From: Nonomuraea polychroma
GTDB taxonomy: Bacteria > Actinomycetota > Actinomycetes > Streptosporangiales > Streptosporangiaceae
Reading direction: 5' to 3'
DNA length: 64,000 nt
Assembly: GCF_004011505.1 (NCBI RefSeq)
Contig: NZ_SAUN01000001.1
Coordinates: 3,348,001 to 3,412,000, forward strand
Shown here: in pieces, positions 1 through 7,679 of the stretch
Position numbering within the stretch: position 1 is the stretch's first letter
Layout of the letters: the number at the start of each line of letters is the position of its first letter
Position numbers and translations under genes: made by a program
Notes under the pieces: model-generated
Database searches by the model: none
Told to the model about the DNA's origin: nothing
What the model saw: only the letters and a program-made list of their open reading frames with translations

Positions 1-326
1 ACGACGGGGTGGTCGAGGCTGGTGCCGAAGAACCACACGCCCGTCATGCCGTACGCCGTGACGTAGGCCCGGTAGTTGATCTGACCGCAATCGATGCTCA
101 CCTGCGGAAGGAAACGGAAGTGGAAGTTCCGGTCCTTGAAGGCCACCGCGGAGATCAGGGTGCCGGGCCCGTCGGCGAAGTCCATCTTCATCGGTGCGAA
201 GCCCTCGGGCAGGAGCCGGGCCACGGCGTCGGCATCCACCCGGTAACTGACGATGGCGAAGTCGTCGAGGTCGGTCTGCGCGTGGTGCCAGCGCGGGTCT
301 GGCCGGGGTGTGCCGTCGAAGCTCAT
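1..326 (-). CDS. DUF2071-family protein, partial (3' end cut by window edge)
   Basis: Only the first ~108 codons are present; the gene runs off the left edge. ATG at 324-326 begins MSFDGTPRPDPRW. The residues around GVWFFGTSLDHP and the YRVDADAVARLLPEGF segment resemble the DUF2071/YqjF family, whose fold is related to acetoacetate decarboxylase and which has no settled function. It stands apart from the MoaD-like gene that ends at 454 on the same strand. The family assignment comes from recalled motifs only, and the missing C-terminal half cannot be judged. Confidence 0.6.
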   Translation of the reverse strand, partial: MSFDGTPRPDPRWHHAQTDLDDFAIVSYRVDADAVARLLPEGFAPMKMDFADGPGTLISAVAFKDRNFHFRFLPQVSIDCGQINYRAYVTAYGMTGVWFFGTSLDHPV

Positions 327-453
327 GACGTCAACAGTATGATCGCCGCCCGGGTGAGCGACGTGGAACCTGCGGCGCGCGGCCGGCACGTGTACAGGCC
401 AGGTCGGTCGCCGCGGTGCGGGGCGGCGACCACCGGATCGGGGAGGCGCGGGC

Positions 454-765
454 TCAGGCGAGCGCCGGCAGGACGTAGACCTCGGCGCCCGGCGGCAGGG
501 CGCAGTCCAGGCCGCCCAGCCCCCGGGAGTTTTCCCCGCAGACGATCATGTTGATGTGCCTGCGGATCCGGCCGTAGTCGTCGCGCAGCCGCTCCTCCAG
601 CAGCGGATGGACGCGCCGGAGCCGGTCGAGGGCCGAGCCCAGGGTGGGCGGTGAGTCGCGGTCGGCGCCGACGGCGAAGACCTTGACCTCCGTCCGCCCG
701 CTCACCCACCGCCGCAGTGTGGCAGGCAGCACGAACACGACCATCGTCACGGGTTTCGCCATCAT
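454..765 (-). CDS. MoaD/ThiS-like small protein paired with a BNR-repeat protein
   Basis: 103 aa. It begins three bases after the stop of the BNR-repeat gene (TAG at 769-771), so the two are one transcription unit. The pattern of an N-terminal strand (VTMVVFVLPATLRRWV), a middle LDRLRRVHPLLEERL helix and a C-terminal PPGAEVYVLPALA strand fits the beta-grasp fold of MoaD/ThiS proteins. The usual terminal Gly-Gly, needed for thiocarboxylation, is missing: the protein ends in LPALA. It is therefore unlikely to be a normal molybdopterin or thiamin sulfur carrier. ATG at 763-765 and 760-762 are both possible starts. Confidence 0.6.
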   Translation of the reverse strand: MMAKPVTMVVFVLPATLRRWVSGRTEVKVFAVGADRDSPPTLGSALDRLRRVHPLLEERLRDDYGRIRRHINMIVCGENSRGLGGLDCALPPGAEVYVLPALA

Positions 766-768
766 CGG

Positions 769-1848
769 CTACAGCACCGCCGCACGCACGGTGAGCACGT
801 CGGGTAGGTGCCGGCCGACCAGCGTCCACGTCTCGCCGTCGTCGCGCGAGCAATAGACCTCGCCGTCGCGGGTGCCGAAGAACAGCCCCGCCTCCGACGA
901 GGTGAACGCGTCCCGCAGCACCGTCGCGTACACCGGCCCTGCCGGCAGGCCCTGGCCGAACGGCTGCCACGTCGCGCCCGCGTCGTCGCTGCGGTAGACG
1001 CGGTAGCGATGGTCGACGGGCGTGCGGTCCATGTCGGCGTGCAGCGGCAGCACGTAGACCGTGTCAGGCCGCGACGGGTGCAGGACGATCGGGAAGCCGA
1101 AGTCCGACGGCAGCGAGGAGCCGATGTCGTGCCAGGCCCCGCCGAAGTCGTCGCTGCGGTAGACGCCGAAGTGGTGCTGCAGGAAGAGCCGGTCGGGCCG
1201 GGACGGGTGCATGGCGACCTTGTGCACGCACTGCCCGAACTCCGGATATTGCTGCCCCTCGGGCATGAACGGCGCGCGGATGCCCTGGTTGGCCGCCTCC
1301 CAGGACAGGCCGCCGTCGGTCGAGCGGTAGAAGCCGCCCGTGGAGATCGCGACACCGATGATCTTGGGGTCGGACGGGTGCGGGATGATCGTGTGCAGGC
1401 ACAGGCCGCCGCCGCCCGGCTGCCATTGCGGCCGGTGGGGGTGCTCCCACAGGCCTTCGATGAGCTGGTAGGTGACGCCGCGGTCCTGCGAGCGGAACAG
1501 CGCGCCCGGCTCGACGCCCGCCCACACCACTTCGGGCTCGGAGGGCGAGGGCGTCAGCTGCCACACCCTGGTCAGGGTCGCCTCCGTCTTCTCCGGGAAG
1601 GCGATGGGCGGCTTGTCCGCCTCGCCCCAGGTCTGGCCGAGGTCGTCCGAATACATGACCGACGGGCCGAAGTGGCCGTATTCGATGCCGGCCAGCAGCC
1701 GGGGTGTGGCGCCGCGGGTGTCGATGGCCACCGAGGGCACCGCGACCGTGGAGAACTGGATCGGCTCGATCTCGAACGGACCGCCGTCCGCAGAGCGGGC
1801 GAGGAACAGGCCCTTGCGGGTGCCGATCGCGAGCAGTGCGTCACTCAT
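769..1848 (-). CDS. WD40/YVTN/BNR-like (sialidase-fold) repeat protein
   Basis: 359 aa beta-propeller-like protein starting MSDALLAIGTRKGLFL, with a GGGAG ribosome binding site just upstream of the ATG at 1846-1848; the open frame continues upstream without a better start. Asp-box (BNR) motifs of the form S-x-D-x-G-x-T-W recur, for example YSDDLGQTW, YRSTDGGLSW, YRSDDAGATW and CSRDDGETW. No signal peptide is seen, so it is probably cytoplasmic. It is transcribed with the MoaD-like gene at 454-765. BNR repeats alone do not prove sialidase activity, and the substrate is unknown. Confidence 0.8.
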   Translation of the reverse strand: MSDALLAIGTRKGLFLARSADGGPFEIEPIQFSTVAVPSVAIDTRGATPRLLAGIEYGHFGPSVMYSDDLGQTWGEADKPPIAFPEKTEATLTRVWQLTPSPSEPEVVWAGVEPGALFRSQDRGVTYQLIEGLWEHPHRPQWQPGGGGLCLHTIIPHPSDPKIIGVAISTGGFYRSTDGGLSWEAANQGIRAPFMPEGQQYPEFGQCVHKVAMHPSRPDRLFLQHHFGVYRSDDFGGAWHDIGSSLPSDFGFPIVLHPSRPDTVYVLPLHADMDRTPVDHRYRVYRSDDAGATWQPFGQGLPAGPVYATVLRDAFTSSEAGLFFGTRDGEVYCSRDDGETWTLVGRHLPDVLTVRAAVL

Positions 1849-2032
1849 ACCGTTGCTCCCTTCGCTTGCGGCCATCGTGCCACGCGGGACCGACAAGAAC
1901 CGAGGACTGGGCGATTTACCCCCAGTACCAGGGTGATTCCGTCGGCATATGCGGAGATCGGCGTGGATGCTGGGGACCTTTCGGAGAATTCCAGAACTGC
2001 CCTTCCTGACCCGGTGAGCAGAACGGACCCGC

Positions 2033-2049
2033 ATTACCTGCCAGGTAAT
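2033..2049. promoter_or_regulatory. Perfect inverted repeat upstream of the XRE regulator
   Basis: Arms ATTACCTG (2033-2040) and CAGGTAAT (2042-2049) are exact inverse complements around one base. The site lies 36 bp upstream of the XRE start at 2085 and in the divergent region facing the BNR gene. It is a candidate operator for the adjacent helix-turn-helix protein. Confidence 0.45.
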
Positions 2050-2084
2050 CGAGACAATTCCCTCCACCCGATAGGTTTCCGGAC

Positions 2085-2879
2085 ATGGAAGCGGTAGCCG
2101 TACGAGAAGAGTCCTTTGGCGATCTGTTGCGCTCATGGCGCCAGCGGCGCCGCGTGAGCCAGCTCGACCTGGCCATCGAGGCCGACGTCTCGGCCCGCCA
2201 CATCAGCTTTCTGGAGACCGGGCGGGCCCGGCCGAGCCGTGAGATGGTGATGAAGCTGGCCGAGGAGCTGGCGGTGCCGCTGCGGCACCGCAACCGGCTG
2301 CTGGTGTCGGCGGGGTTCGCGCCGGTCTATCCCGAGCGCGAGGTACGCGCTCCCGAGATGGAAGTCGTCCGCCGGGCGCTGGACAAGATCCTGGCGGGGC
2401 ACGAGCCGTACCCGGCGGTCGTGGTGGACGCGGCGTGGAACCTGGTGGCGGCCAATGCGGCGGCCGGGATGTTCATGGAGGGCGTGCCGGCCGAGCTGCT
2501 GAAGGAGCCGATCAACGTGATGCGGCTGTCGTTGCACCCGCAGGCCATGGGCGGCAGGCTGCTCAACCTGGCCGAGGTGCGCGCCCACCTGCTGCACCAG
2601 TTGCGCAGGCAGGCCGAGATGTCTGCGGATGGGCGGCTGGCCGAGTTGCACGACGAGCTGGCGTCGTACACCTATCCGGGGGTGGATCTCAACGTGGCGC
2701 ACGTGCCGGGGCCGGCCGACATCCTGGTGCCGTTGAGGATCGCGGCCGGGGACAGGGTGCTGTCGATGTTCACGACGATCGCGACGTTCGGCACGCCGGT
2801 GGACGTGACGGTGTCGGAGCTGGCCATCGAGACGTTCTGGCCCAACGACGAGGAGACGGCGGCCGCCTTCCGCGGCTAG
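2085..2879 (+). CDS. XRE-family transcriptional regulator with MmyB-like ligand domain
   Basis: 264 aa. Residues ~8-65 form an XRE helix-turn-helix (RVSQLDLAIEADVSARHISF with FLETGRARPS). Residues ~95-260 match the MmyB-like (MLTR) sensor domain common in actinobacterial regulators, with AWNLVAANAAAGMF and the late VPLRIAAGDRVLSMFTTI segment. Proteins of this type bind small hydrophobic ligands, but the ligand here is unknown. It faces away from the BNR/MoaD-like unit across 236 bp, and an exact inverted repeat 36 bp upstream is a likely self-operator. The start at ATG 2085 gives the usual family length. Confidence 0.88.
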   Translation: MEAVAVREESFGDLLRSWRQRRRVSQLDLAIEADVSARHISFLETGRARPSREMVMKLAEELAVPLRHRNRLLVSAGFAPVYPEREVRAPEMEVVRRALDKILAGHEPYPAVVVDAAWNLVAANAAAGMFMEGVPAELLKEPINVMRLSLHPQAMGGRLLNLAEVRAHLLHQLRRQAEMSADGRLAELHDELASYTYPGVDLNVAHVPGPADILVPLRIAAGDRVLSMFTTIATFGTPVDVTVSELAIETFWPNDEETAAAFRG

Positions 2880-3010
2880 CCCCCTTCGCCACCCTCCGTA
2901 CTTCGGCGCACGACCTTTGGGCAGGCGGCGGAGCGTCGGTGGAGTCCCCTGTGGGAGGGCGGGGTCCGATCGGTTGGCGTGGGGTGGCGCGGCGGGAGCG
3001 GAGAACGGGG

Positions 3011-4450
3011 TCAGCGGGCGGTGGGCGGCATGTCGGGAGGGGGGTCGCCGGCTGCGACGGGGCCGTCGATGGACAGCAGGGCGGGGCCGCCGCCGGTGAT
3101 GGGGAGGCCGCCGGAGACGGTGTAGGTGCGCACGTCGTACGCGCCGCCCGCGGGTGCGGCGGCGGCCGCGAAGGCCGGGAAGGCATTCCCGCCGGGGACG
3201 ATCGAGGTGGAGATGTAGTCCCCGGCCATGCGCCCCTGCGCGGTGTTGGCGAGCCAGTCCGGCTTCATCGGCCCGCGCAGCTCGGCGGGCGCCGACCAGC
3301 TGCGGCCGCCGTTGGCCGAGGAGGTGTAGCCGACGGTGAGCCGGCAGGTCGCGGCGGCGCAGGCGGCGTCGGGGTAGCGGTAGTAGGTGAGCGCGAGCCT
3401 CACGGAGCCGCCCGAGGTGGAGCGGTCGACGCCGAGGCCCGGGATGAAGTGGTCGCCGCCGTCGGCGGTGACGCGGGTGACATGGTCCCACTCGGTGCCG
3501 TCGGCCGACGTGGCCAGCACGATGTCGTTGCCTGCGCAGTAGAGCTGGAAGCGGCAGTCCTGCCAGACGACGTACACGGTGCCGGTCGCGTCCGTCTCGG
3601 CCGACGGCAGCGGTAAGGCGCGTAATCCGCCCGCCACCGCATGCCGCTGCACCGCGGAGACCGGCACGCTGTCGCTCCAGGTGGCGCCGCCGTCGCGGGA
3701 GCGGATGGCCCGGATCCGGTCGTCGCCGCCCAGATACGGCACCACCACGGTGCCGTCGGGCCGCACCACCGGCTGCGCGCCGAGGCCGGTCGCAGGCGTG
3801 GCGGTCACGGCCCACGTCAGGCCGCTGTCGGTGGAGCGGGCCAGGTTGATCGTGTTGCCCGCGGCGTGGTCGTCGAAGGCGACGTGGCAGCGGCCGTAGT
3901 ACGGGCTGGCGGGGGTGTTGTCGCAGGCGATCCAGCTCTTGTCGAGGTCGCCGCCGTTCGCGACGGCGACCGGGTCCGCCCAGGTACGGCCGCCGTCGAT
4001 GGAGCGGCTGACCACGACGGCGGCGCCTCTGATCCCGTCCGTGTCGGTGATGGCCAGGGAGGCGACGAGCCAGATGTCGTGCCTGGCGTCATAGGCCACG
4101 GAGGGATCGCTGACCCGCTGGTACGGCCCCCCGCCGAACTCGGTGAGCCCCGGCAGCACGCCCTTGGCCCACGTGGCGCCGTTGTCGCCCGACGTCGCGA
4201 ACGCGATGCCGGACGCACCGCCGTCGAAGAACCGGCCGGCCTGCTGCGCGGTCACGATGGTCGTGCCCCACTGGTAGGTGTCGGGGCCGGCCTGCGTGCC
4301 GTGCTGGCTGGTGGCGTTCGCGTACGGGTCGGTCCCGATCTCGGTCAGCGGCACGTCCACGTCCGCGGCCGCCGCCGGGGCGGAGGCGAGCAGCAGCGTG
4401 CCGGCGATGACGAGCGCGCCGATTCCTCGGCGGCCGGCGGGCGATGGCAC
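3011..4450 (-). CDS. Secreted sialidase-fold (BNR-repeat) exoprotein
   Basis: 479 aa from a GTG at 4448-4450, preceded by GGAGG with a 6-base gap. Earlier in-frame codons lack a ribosome binding site. The N-terminus (PSPAGRRGIGALVIAGTLLL) is a Sec-type signal peptide with a likely cut after ASAPAAAA. The mature protein carries repeated Asp-box motifs such as TSGDNGATW, SRSIDGGRTW, ARSTDSGLTW, IRSRDGGATW and SSANGGRSW, indicating a six-bladed propeller like exo-alpha-sialidases. The FRIP motif and catalytic residues could not be confirmed by eye, so enzyme activity is not assured. It is a monocistronic gene. Confidence 0.75.
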   Translation of the reverse strand: MPSPAGRRGIGALVIAGTLLLASAPAAAADVDVPLTEIGTDPYANATSQHGTQAGPDTYQWGTTIVTAQQAGRFFDGGASGIAFATSGDNGATWAKGVLPGLTEFGGGPYQRVSDPSVAYDARHDIWLVASLAITDTDGIRGAAVVVSRSIDGGRTWADPVAVANGGDLDKSWIACDNTPASPYYGRCHVAFDDHAAGNTINLARSTDSGLTWAVTATPATGLGAQPVVRPDGTVVVPYLGGDDRIRAIRSRDGGATWSDSVPVSAVQRHAVAGGLRALPLPSAETDATGTVYVVWQDCRFQLYCAGNDIVLATSADGTEWDHVTRVTADGGDHFIPGLGVDRSTSGGSVRLALTYYRYPDAACAAATCRLTVGYTSSANGGRSWSAPAELRGPMKPDWLANTAQGRMAGDYISTSIVPGGNAFPAFAAAAAPAGGAYDVRTYTVSGGLPITGGGPALLSIDGPVAAGDPPPDMPPTAR

Positions 4451-4700
4451 AGTCGACCTCCACGGCTGGACGGTGCGCGTGTCAACTTCCACCTCGCACC
4501 GTCCGACGCCGGCTGTCAACCTCCTGATCAGAAGACGGACCTGCGTGCCGTGAAGATCTCCTGCTCGTTGGCCGGATCGGCCTGCGGCGTCGGCGCCGTG
4601 CACGTCCTGGGCGGAACGCCCGGCTCGCCCGTGCCGGGGCAGAGGACAGCGCGGGTTCGCGAGTGTCCACCCGGTAGGCGCTGGTCGCGGTGGCCGAGGG

Positions 4701-5819
4701 TCAGCGTTCGGCCTGGATGATGTCCCGGTGGATGCGTGACAGTGGCACGCCGTCGATCTGCAGGCGGCGGACGGTCTCGTTGACCATGGCGGGCGGGCCG
4801 CACACGTACACGTCGTGCTCGGCCCAGGAGTGGAAGCGCTGCGTCACCTCGGGCAGGCGGCCGCGCATCCCGTCGTACGACTGCTGGTCGGAGACCACCG
4901 GCAGCACCCGCAGCCAGGGGAAGGACGACTCCATCGCGATGAGGTCGGGCAGGTCGTAGAGCTCATCGGCGGTACGGGCGCCGTACAGCAGGTGGATGTT
5001 GGGCCGGCGGCCGGACGCGATGATGGACTCGATGATCGCCTTCAGCGGCGCCAGGCCGGTGCCGCCCGCGACGCACAGCACGTCGCGCGTGCTCTGCTCG
5101 CGCAGCGTCATCGTGCCCATCGGCGGACCCACCATGAGCGTGTCACCGATGCGGGTGTGCCTGATCAGCGTCGTGGACACCCAGCCGCCGGGGACCGAGC
5201 GCACGTGCAGCCTGATCGTGTTGTCCGTGCGCGGCGCGTTGGCGATGGAGAAGGTCCGCCACACGCGCGGCCAGCGCGCGGTCTGCACGTTGACGTACTG
5301 GCCGGCCTGGTACGGCAGCCGCTGCGTGGGCCGCAGCGTGATGACCGCGATGTCGCGATGGCGCAGCTCATGGTCGATCACCTCGGCCAGCCACCACGCG
5401 GGGGAGGCCCCGGAGTCGATGTCGGCGGATTCGATCATCATGTTCGCCGCGGCCGTGTAGGCCGCCACCCAGGCGGCCTCGATCTCCTTGTCCCAGATGT
5501 CGGCGGCGAAGCGGCGGATCGTGGCGAGCAGGGCGTTGCCGACCGCCGTGTAGTGCTCGGCGATCACGCCGTATTTGCGGTGGTCCCTGCCCAGCTGGCC
5601 GAGGAACGCGGCCAGACTGTCGGGGCTGTCCAGGCTCCACACGATCCGGGTCAGCGCGCTGAACAGACGGTCGCGCTGGACGTCCATGGCGGGCGGGAAC
5701 ATGGCGCGTAGGTGCGGGTTCTCGGCGAACAGGCGGCCGTAGAAGTAGGCCGTGGCCCGGTCGGCATGCGGCTCGACGACGGAGAAACTCTCCTTCACCA
5801 GGCGCGGATTCAGCGACAT
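4701..5819 (-). CDS. Flavohemoglobin-type globin/FAD/NAD(P)H oxidoreductase
   Basis: 372 aa with a globin domain at ~1-135, a FAD-binding domain at ~150-245 and an NAD(P)-binding domain at ~248-370. Visible residues are the B10 tyrosine in YFYGRL, the proximal histidine H80 in GRDHRKYG, the FAD motif RTFSIAN (188-194), the NAD glycine loop AGGTGLAPLKAI and the C-terminal CGPPAMV. Flavohemoglobins oxidise nitric oxide to nitrate in the cytoplasm (NO dioxygenase). It is slightly shorter than E. coli Hmp, because the globin-FAD linker is compact. It is monocistronic, and a perfect palindrome 23-43 bp upstream of the start suggests a dedicated regulator. Confidence 0.88.
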   Translation of the reverse strand: MSLNPRLVKESFSVVEPHADRATAYFYGRLFAENPHLRAMFPPAMDVQRDRLFSALTRIVWSLDSPDSLAAFLGQLGRDHRKYGVIAEHYTAVGNALLATIRRFAADIWDKEIEAAWVAAYTAAANMMIESADIDSGASPAWWLAEVIDHELRHRDIAVITLRPTQRLPYQAGQYVNVQTARWPRVWRTFSIANAPRTDNTIRLHVRSVPGGWVSTTLIRHTRIGDTLMVGPPMGTMTLREQSTRDVLCVAGGTGLAPLKAIIESIIASGRRPNIHLLYGARTADELYDLPDLIAMESSFPWLRVLPVVSDQQSYDGMRGRLPEVTQRFHSWAEHDVYVCGPPAMVNETVRRLQIDGVPLSRIHRDIIQAER

Positions 5820-5841
5820 GAATTAGCAACCCCCACTTATC

Positions 5842-5862
5842 GACCGGAAACATATTCCGGTC
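5842..5862. promoter_or_regulatory. 21-bp perfect palindrome upstream of the flavohemoglobin gene
   Basis: GACCGGAA (5842-5849) and TTCCGGTC (5855-5862) are exact inverse complements around ACATA. The distance to the flavohemoglobin ATG is 22 bp, a position where a bound repressor would block transcription. The sequence does not look like the published Streptomyces NsrR site. Confidence 0.55.
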
Positions 5863-6080
5863 TGTCGTTCCACCTCCCTGACGGCTCCGGGTCGTGAGCG
5901 TGCGGCGGCCCCGGCACATCCGGCGCGCTCGAAATCGAGTGTTACACCGCCTGTGACGCGCCACAACCGTTTCACCCCAATATGCTGCGAAGTAGAACTT
6001 TGCGTAGCGGGGGCGTGATTCTCCGCACGCAGCGTTAATGTTTTTCGGACAGTCAATATGAATGCGAGTCGTATTCGCAG

Positions 6081-6404
6081 TTACTCGTTCAGTTCGGCGG
6101 GGAGGCCGAAACAGCGGAACACGCCCGGGTCCAGGAATCCGGCGATCTCCGTGATGCGCCCGCCACGTACGCTCACGACGGCATCGTGAACCTGGCGTCC
6201 CGCGTCAGCAGCTCCAGCAGGGCGGGCACGTCCGCCCGGCACCTCGCGCAGGATCGGCACCGCCCGCTGCGTGACGGGCAGGTGCTGGAGCGCCGCCACG
6301 AAGCCAGAGCCACGTACGTGGGGAACTGCGGCCCTCGAAGCAGACAGCCCGTGCCAGGCGCCCAGCAGCGCCTCCTCCGCGTCCTGGACCGAGCCGACCG
6401 ACAC
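6081..6404 (-). pseudogene. Decayed ECF sigma factor gene with SnoaL-like C-terminus
   Basis: Conserved pieces of an ECF sigma factor follow one another without a gap but in changing frames. Reading leftwards: region 2 residues VQDAEEALLGAWHGLSA (ending near 6342), then FEGRSSPRTWL in a second frame (6339-6307), then region 4 residues FVAALQHLPVTQRAVPILRE (6302-6243). ADVPALLELLTRDARFTMP follows in a third frame (6235-6179), then the SnoaL-like end VVSVRGGRITEIAGFLDPG to the TGA at 6081-6083. Each junction lacks a segment present in intact relatives. The whole remnant is ~320 bp against roughly 900-1000 bp for a working gene. It is non-functional. Confidence 0.72.
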
Positions 6405-6426
6405 GTTCCGGAAACGTTCCGGAAAC
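6405..6426. repeat. Two tandem 11-bp units, GTTCCGGAAAC
   Basis: GTTCCGGAAAC occurs twice head to tail (6405-6415 and 6416-6426). Each unit contains the self-complementary core TTCCGGAA. The pair lies 25 bp upstream of the ATG at 6452 and directly upstream of the decayed sigma factor on the other strand, so it may be a surviving operator or promoter element. Confidence 0.5.
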
Positions 6427-6451
6427 CGCCGGGCGGGCGTACGATCCGGCC

Positions 6452-6748
6452 ATGGCAGTCCTCCACCCCAGACGGGTGGCCTGGGAAGGCGCTCGGATCT
6501 TCGTCTTCGCCGCCAACACGGACGCCTACTGGTGGCTCAGCGACACGGTCGGGCACTACCTCGGGCTCATGTATCAGTTGCAGCTGTGCGAGACCCGGAT
6601 GCGCCTGCAGGCGGAGGACGACGCGCTGTACGAGGAGGCCGGTGCCTGGCGGGCCCGCCTGGACGAGCTGCTCGACACCCACCCGGACACCGCCTCGATC
6701 CTCACCCAGCTGATCACCGAGACCTCCTCCCGCCTCCCCTCCCGCTGA
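6452..6748 (+). CDS. Hypothetical protein, 98 aa
   Basis: I do not recognise this family. The product is acidic, with an aromatic N-terminal half (IFVFAANTDAYWWLSDTVGH) and a helical C-terminal half (RMRLQAEDDALYEEAGAWRA, then LDELLDTHPD). No signal peptide or membrane segment is seen. Codon use fits a real gene, with G/C in most third positions throughout. The ATG at 6452 has no clear ribosome binding site; two tandem GTTCCGGAAAC units lie upstream. It diverges from the decayed sigma factor gene and could be a relic of the same locus or an independent small gene. Confidence 0.55.
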   Translation: MAVLHPRRVAWEGARIFVFAANTDAYWWLSDTVGHYLGLMYQLQLCETRMRLQAEDDALYEEAGAWRARLDELLDTHPDTASILTQLITETSSRLPSR

Positions 6749-6983
6749 CCTCATGGCCGTCGACGCCGATCGCAACGCTCGCCGAGGCGTCCTCCCGTCG
6801 GCCCTTTCGGTGCGAAATCGGATGAAAGGCCACGAGTCCGGTGGCGGGGGAGGCAAGTGATAGGTGGGGATCTTTGGGGAGAGGTGACATATCGGAAAGG
6901 GTGTGCGCCATGATGGGGCAAGTGGCCGTCGCCGCAGATGGGCTGGCGGCGGCACGAACTCCACCCATGCCCCGGGAGATCGC

Positions 6984-7670
6984 ATGTCCCGACCGCTGAT
7001 CGGAATCACCGCCTACCTCGAGGCCGCCCGCTGGGGCGACTGGGTCCGGGAGGCCGTGCTGTCCCCACCCTCCTACGCCAAGGCGGTCGTGCGGGCGGGC
7101 GGCGCGCCCGTGGTGCTGCCGCCGCTCGGCCCGCACGCCGTCGAGGACTACGTACGCGGGCTCAACGGGGTGGTGCTGGCCGGCGGCGTCGAGGTGGAGG
7201 CCGCCGCCTACAACGGGGAGCAGGACGAGCGCGCCCCCGAGCCGCAGGTCCACCGCGACCGCTTCGAGCTGGCCCTGGCCAGGGCGGCCGTGCGCGCCGA
7301 CGTCCCGATCCTGGCCATCGCCAGGGGCATGCACGTGCTCAACGTCGCGCAGGGCGGCACGCTGATCCCGTGGCTGCCCGAGATGCTCGACCACGACCGG
7401 CACGGCGAGCCGGGCGCCACGCACACGATCCAGGTCAGCGTCTCCAGCAAGCTCGGCAAGGCGGTCGGCGACCAGGTGGAGGTCGTCGCGCCGCACCACC
7501 AGTCCGTACGGCGGCTCGGCAGCGGCCTGCTGGCCGTCGCCTGGGCCGAGGACCAGATCGTCGAGGGCATCGAGCTGCAGGGACACAGGTTCGGCGTGGG
7601 CGTGCAGTGGCACCCGGAGCGGGGCGGGGACAACCGGCTCTTCGATGCGTTCATGGAGGCGGCCCGCTAG
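6984..7670 (+). CDS. Class I amidotransferase-like protein (peptidase C26/PuuD type) lacking the nucleophile
   Basis: 228 aa with the full flavodoxin-like layout of gamma-glutamyl-GABA hydrolases: GITAYLEAARW at the start, VVLAGGVEVEAAAY, then LAIARGMHVLN and GVGVQWHPE. In active relatives the third motif reads GICRG. Here codon 113 is GCC, so alanine replaces the catalytic cysteine, while the His-Pro-Glu part is kept. A hydrolase mechanism through a thiol is therefore not possible. ATG 6984 has GGGAG six bases upstream. A lipase-type hydrolase gene follows after 9 bp and a crotonase gene overlaps that, suggesting an operon. Confidence 0.82.
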   Translation: MSRPLIGITAYLEAARWGDWVREAVLSPPSYAKAVVRAGGAPVVLPPLGPHAVEDYVRGLNGVVLAGGVEVEAAAYNGEQDERAPEPQVHRDRFELALARAAVRADVPILAIARGMHVLNVAQGGTLIPWLPEMLDHDRHGEPGATHTIQVSVSSKLGKAVGDQVEVVAPHHQSVRRLGSGLLAVAWAEDQIVEGIELQGHRFGVGVQWHPERGGDNRLFDAFMEAAR

Positions 7671-7679
7671 GCTGCGATC

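Noticed and set aside
6081..6404. Treating this frame as an intact 107-aa gene
   Set aside because: Only parts of the frame have family similarity; the remaining conserved segments are in the other frames, so a pseudogene explains the region better.
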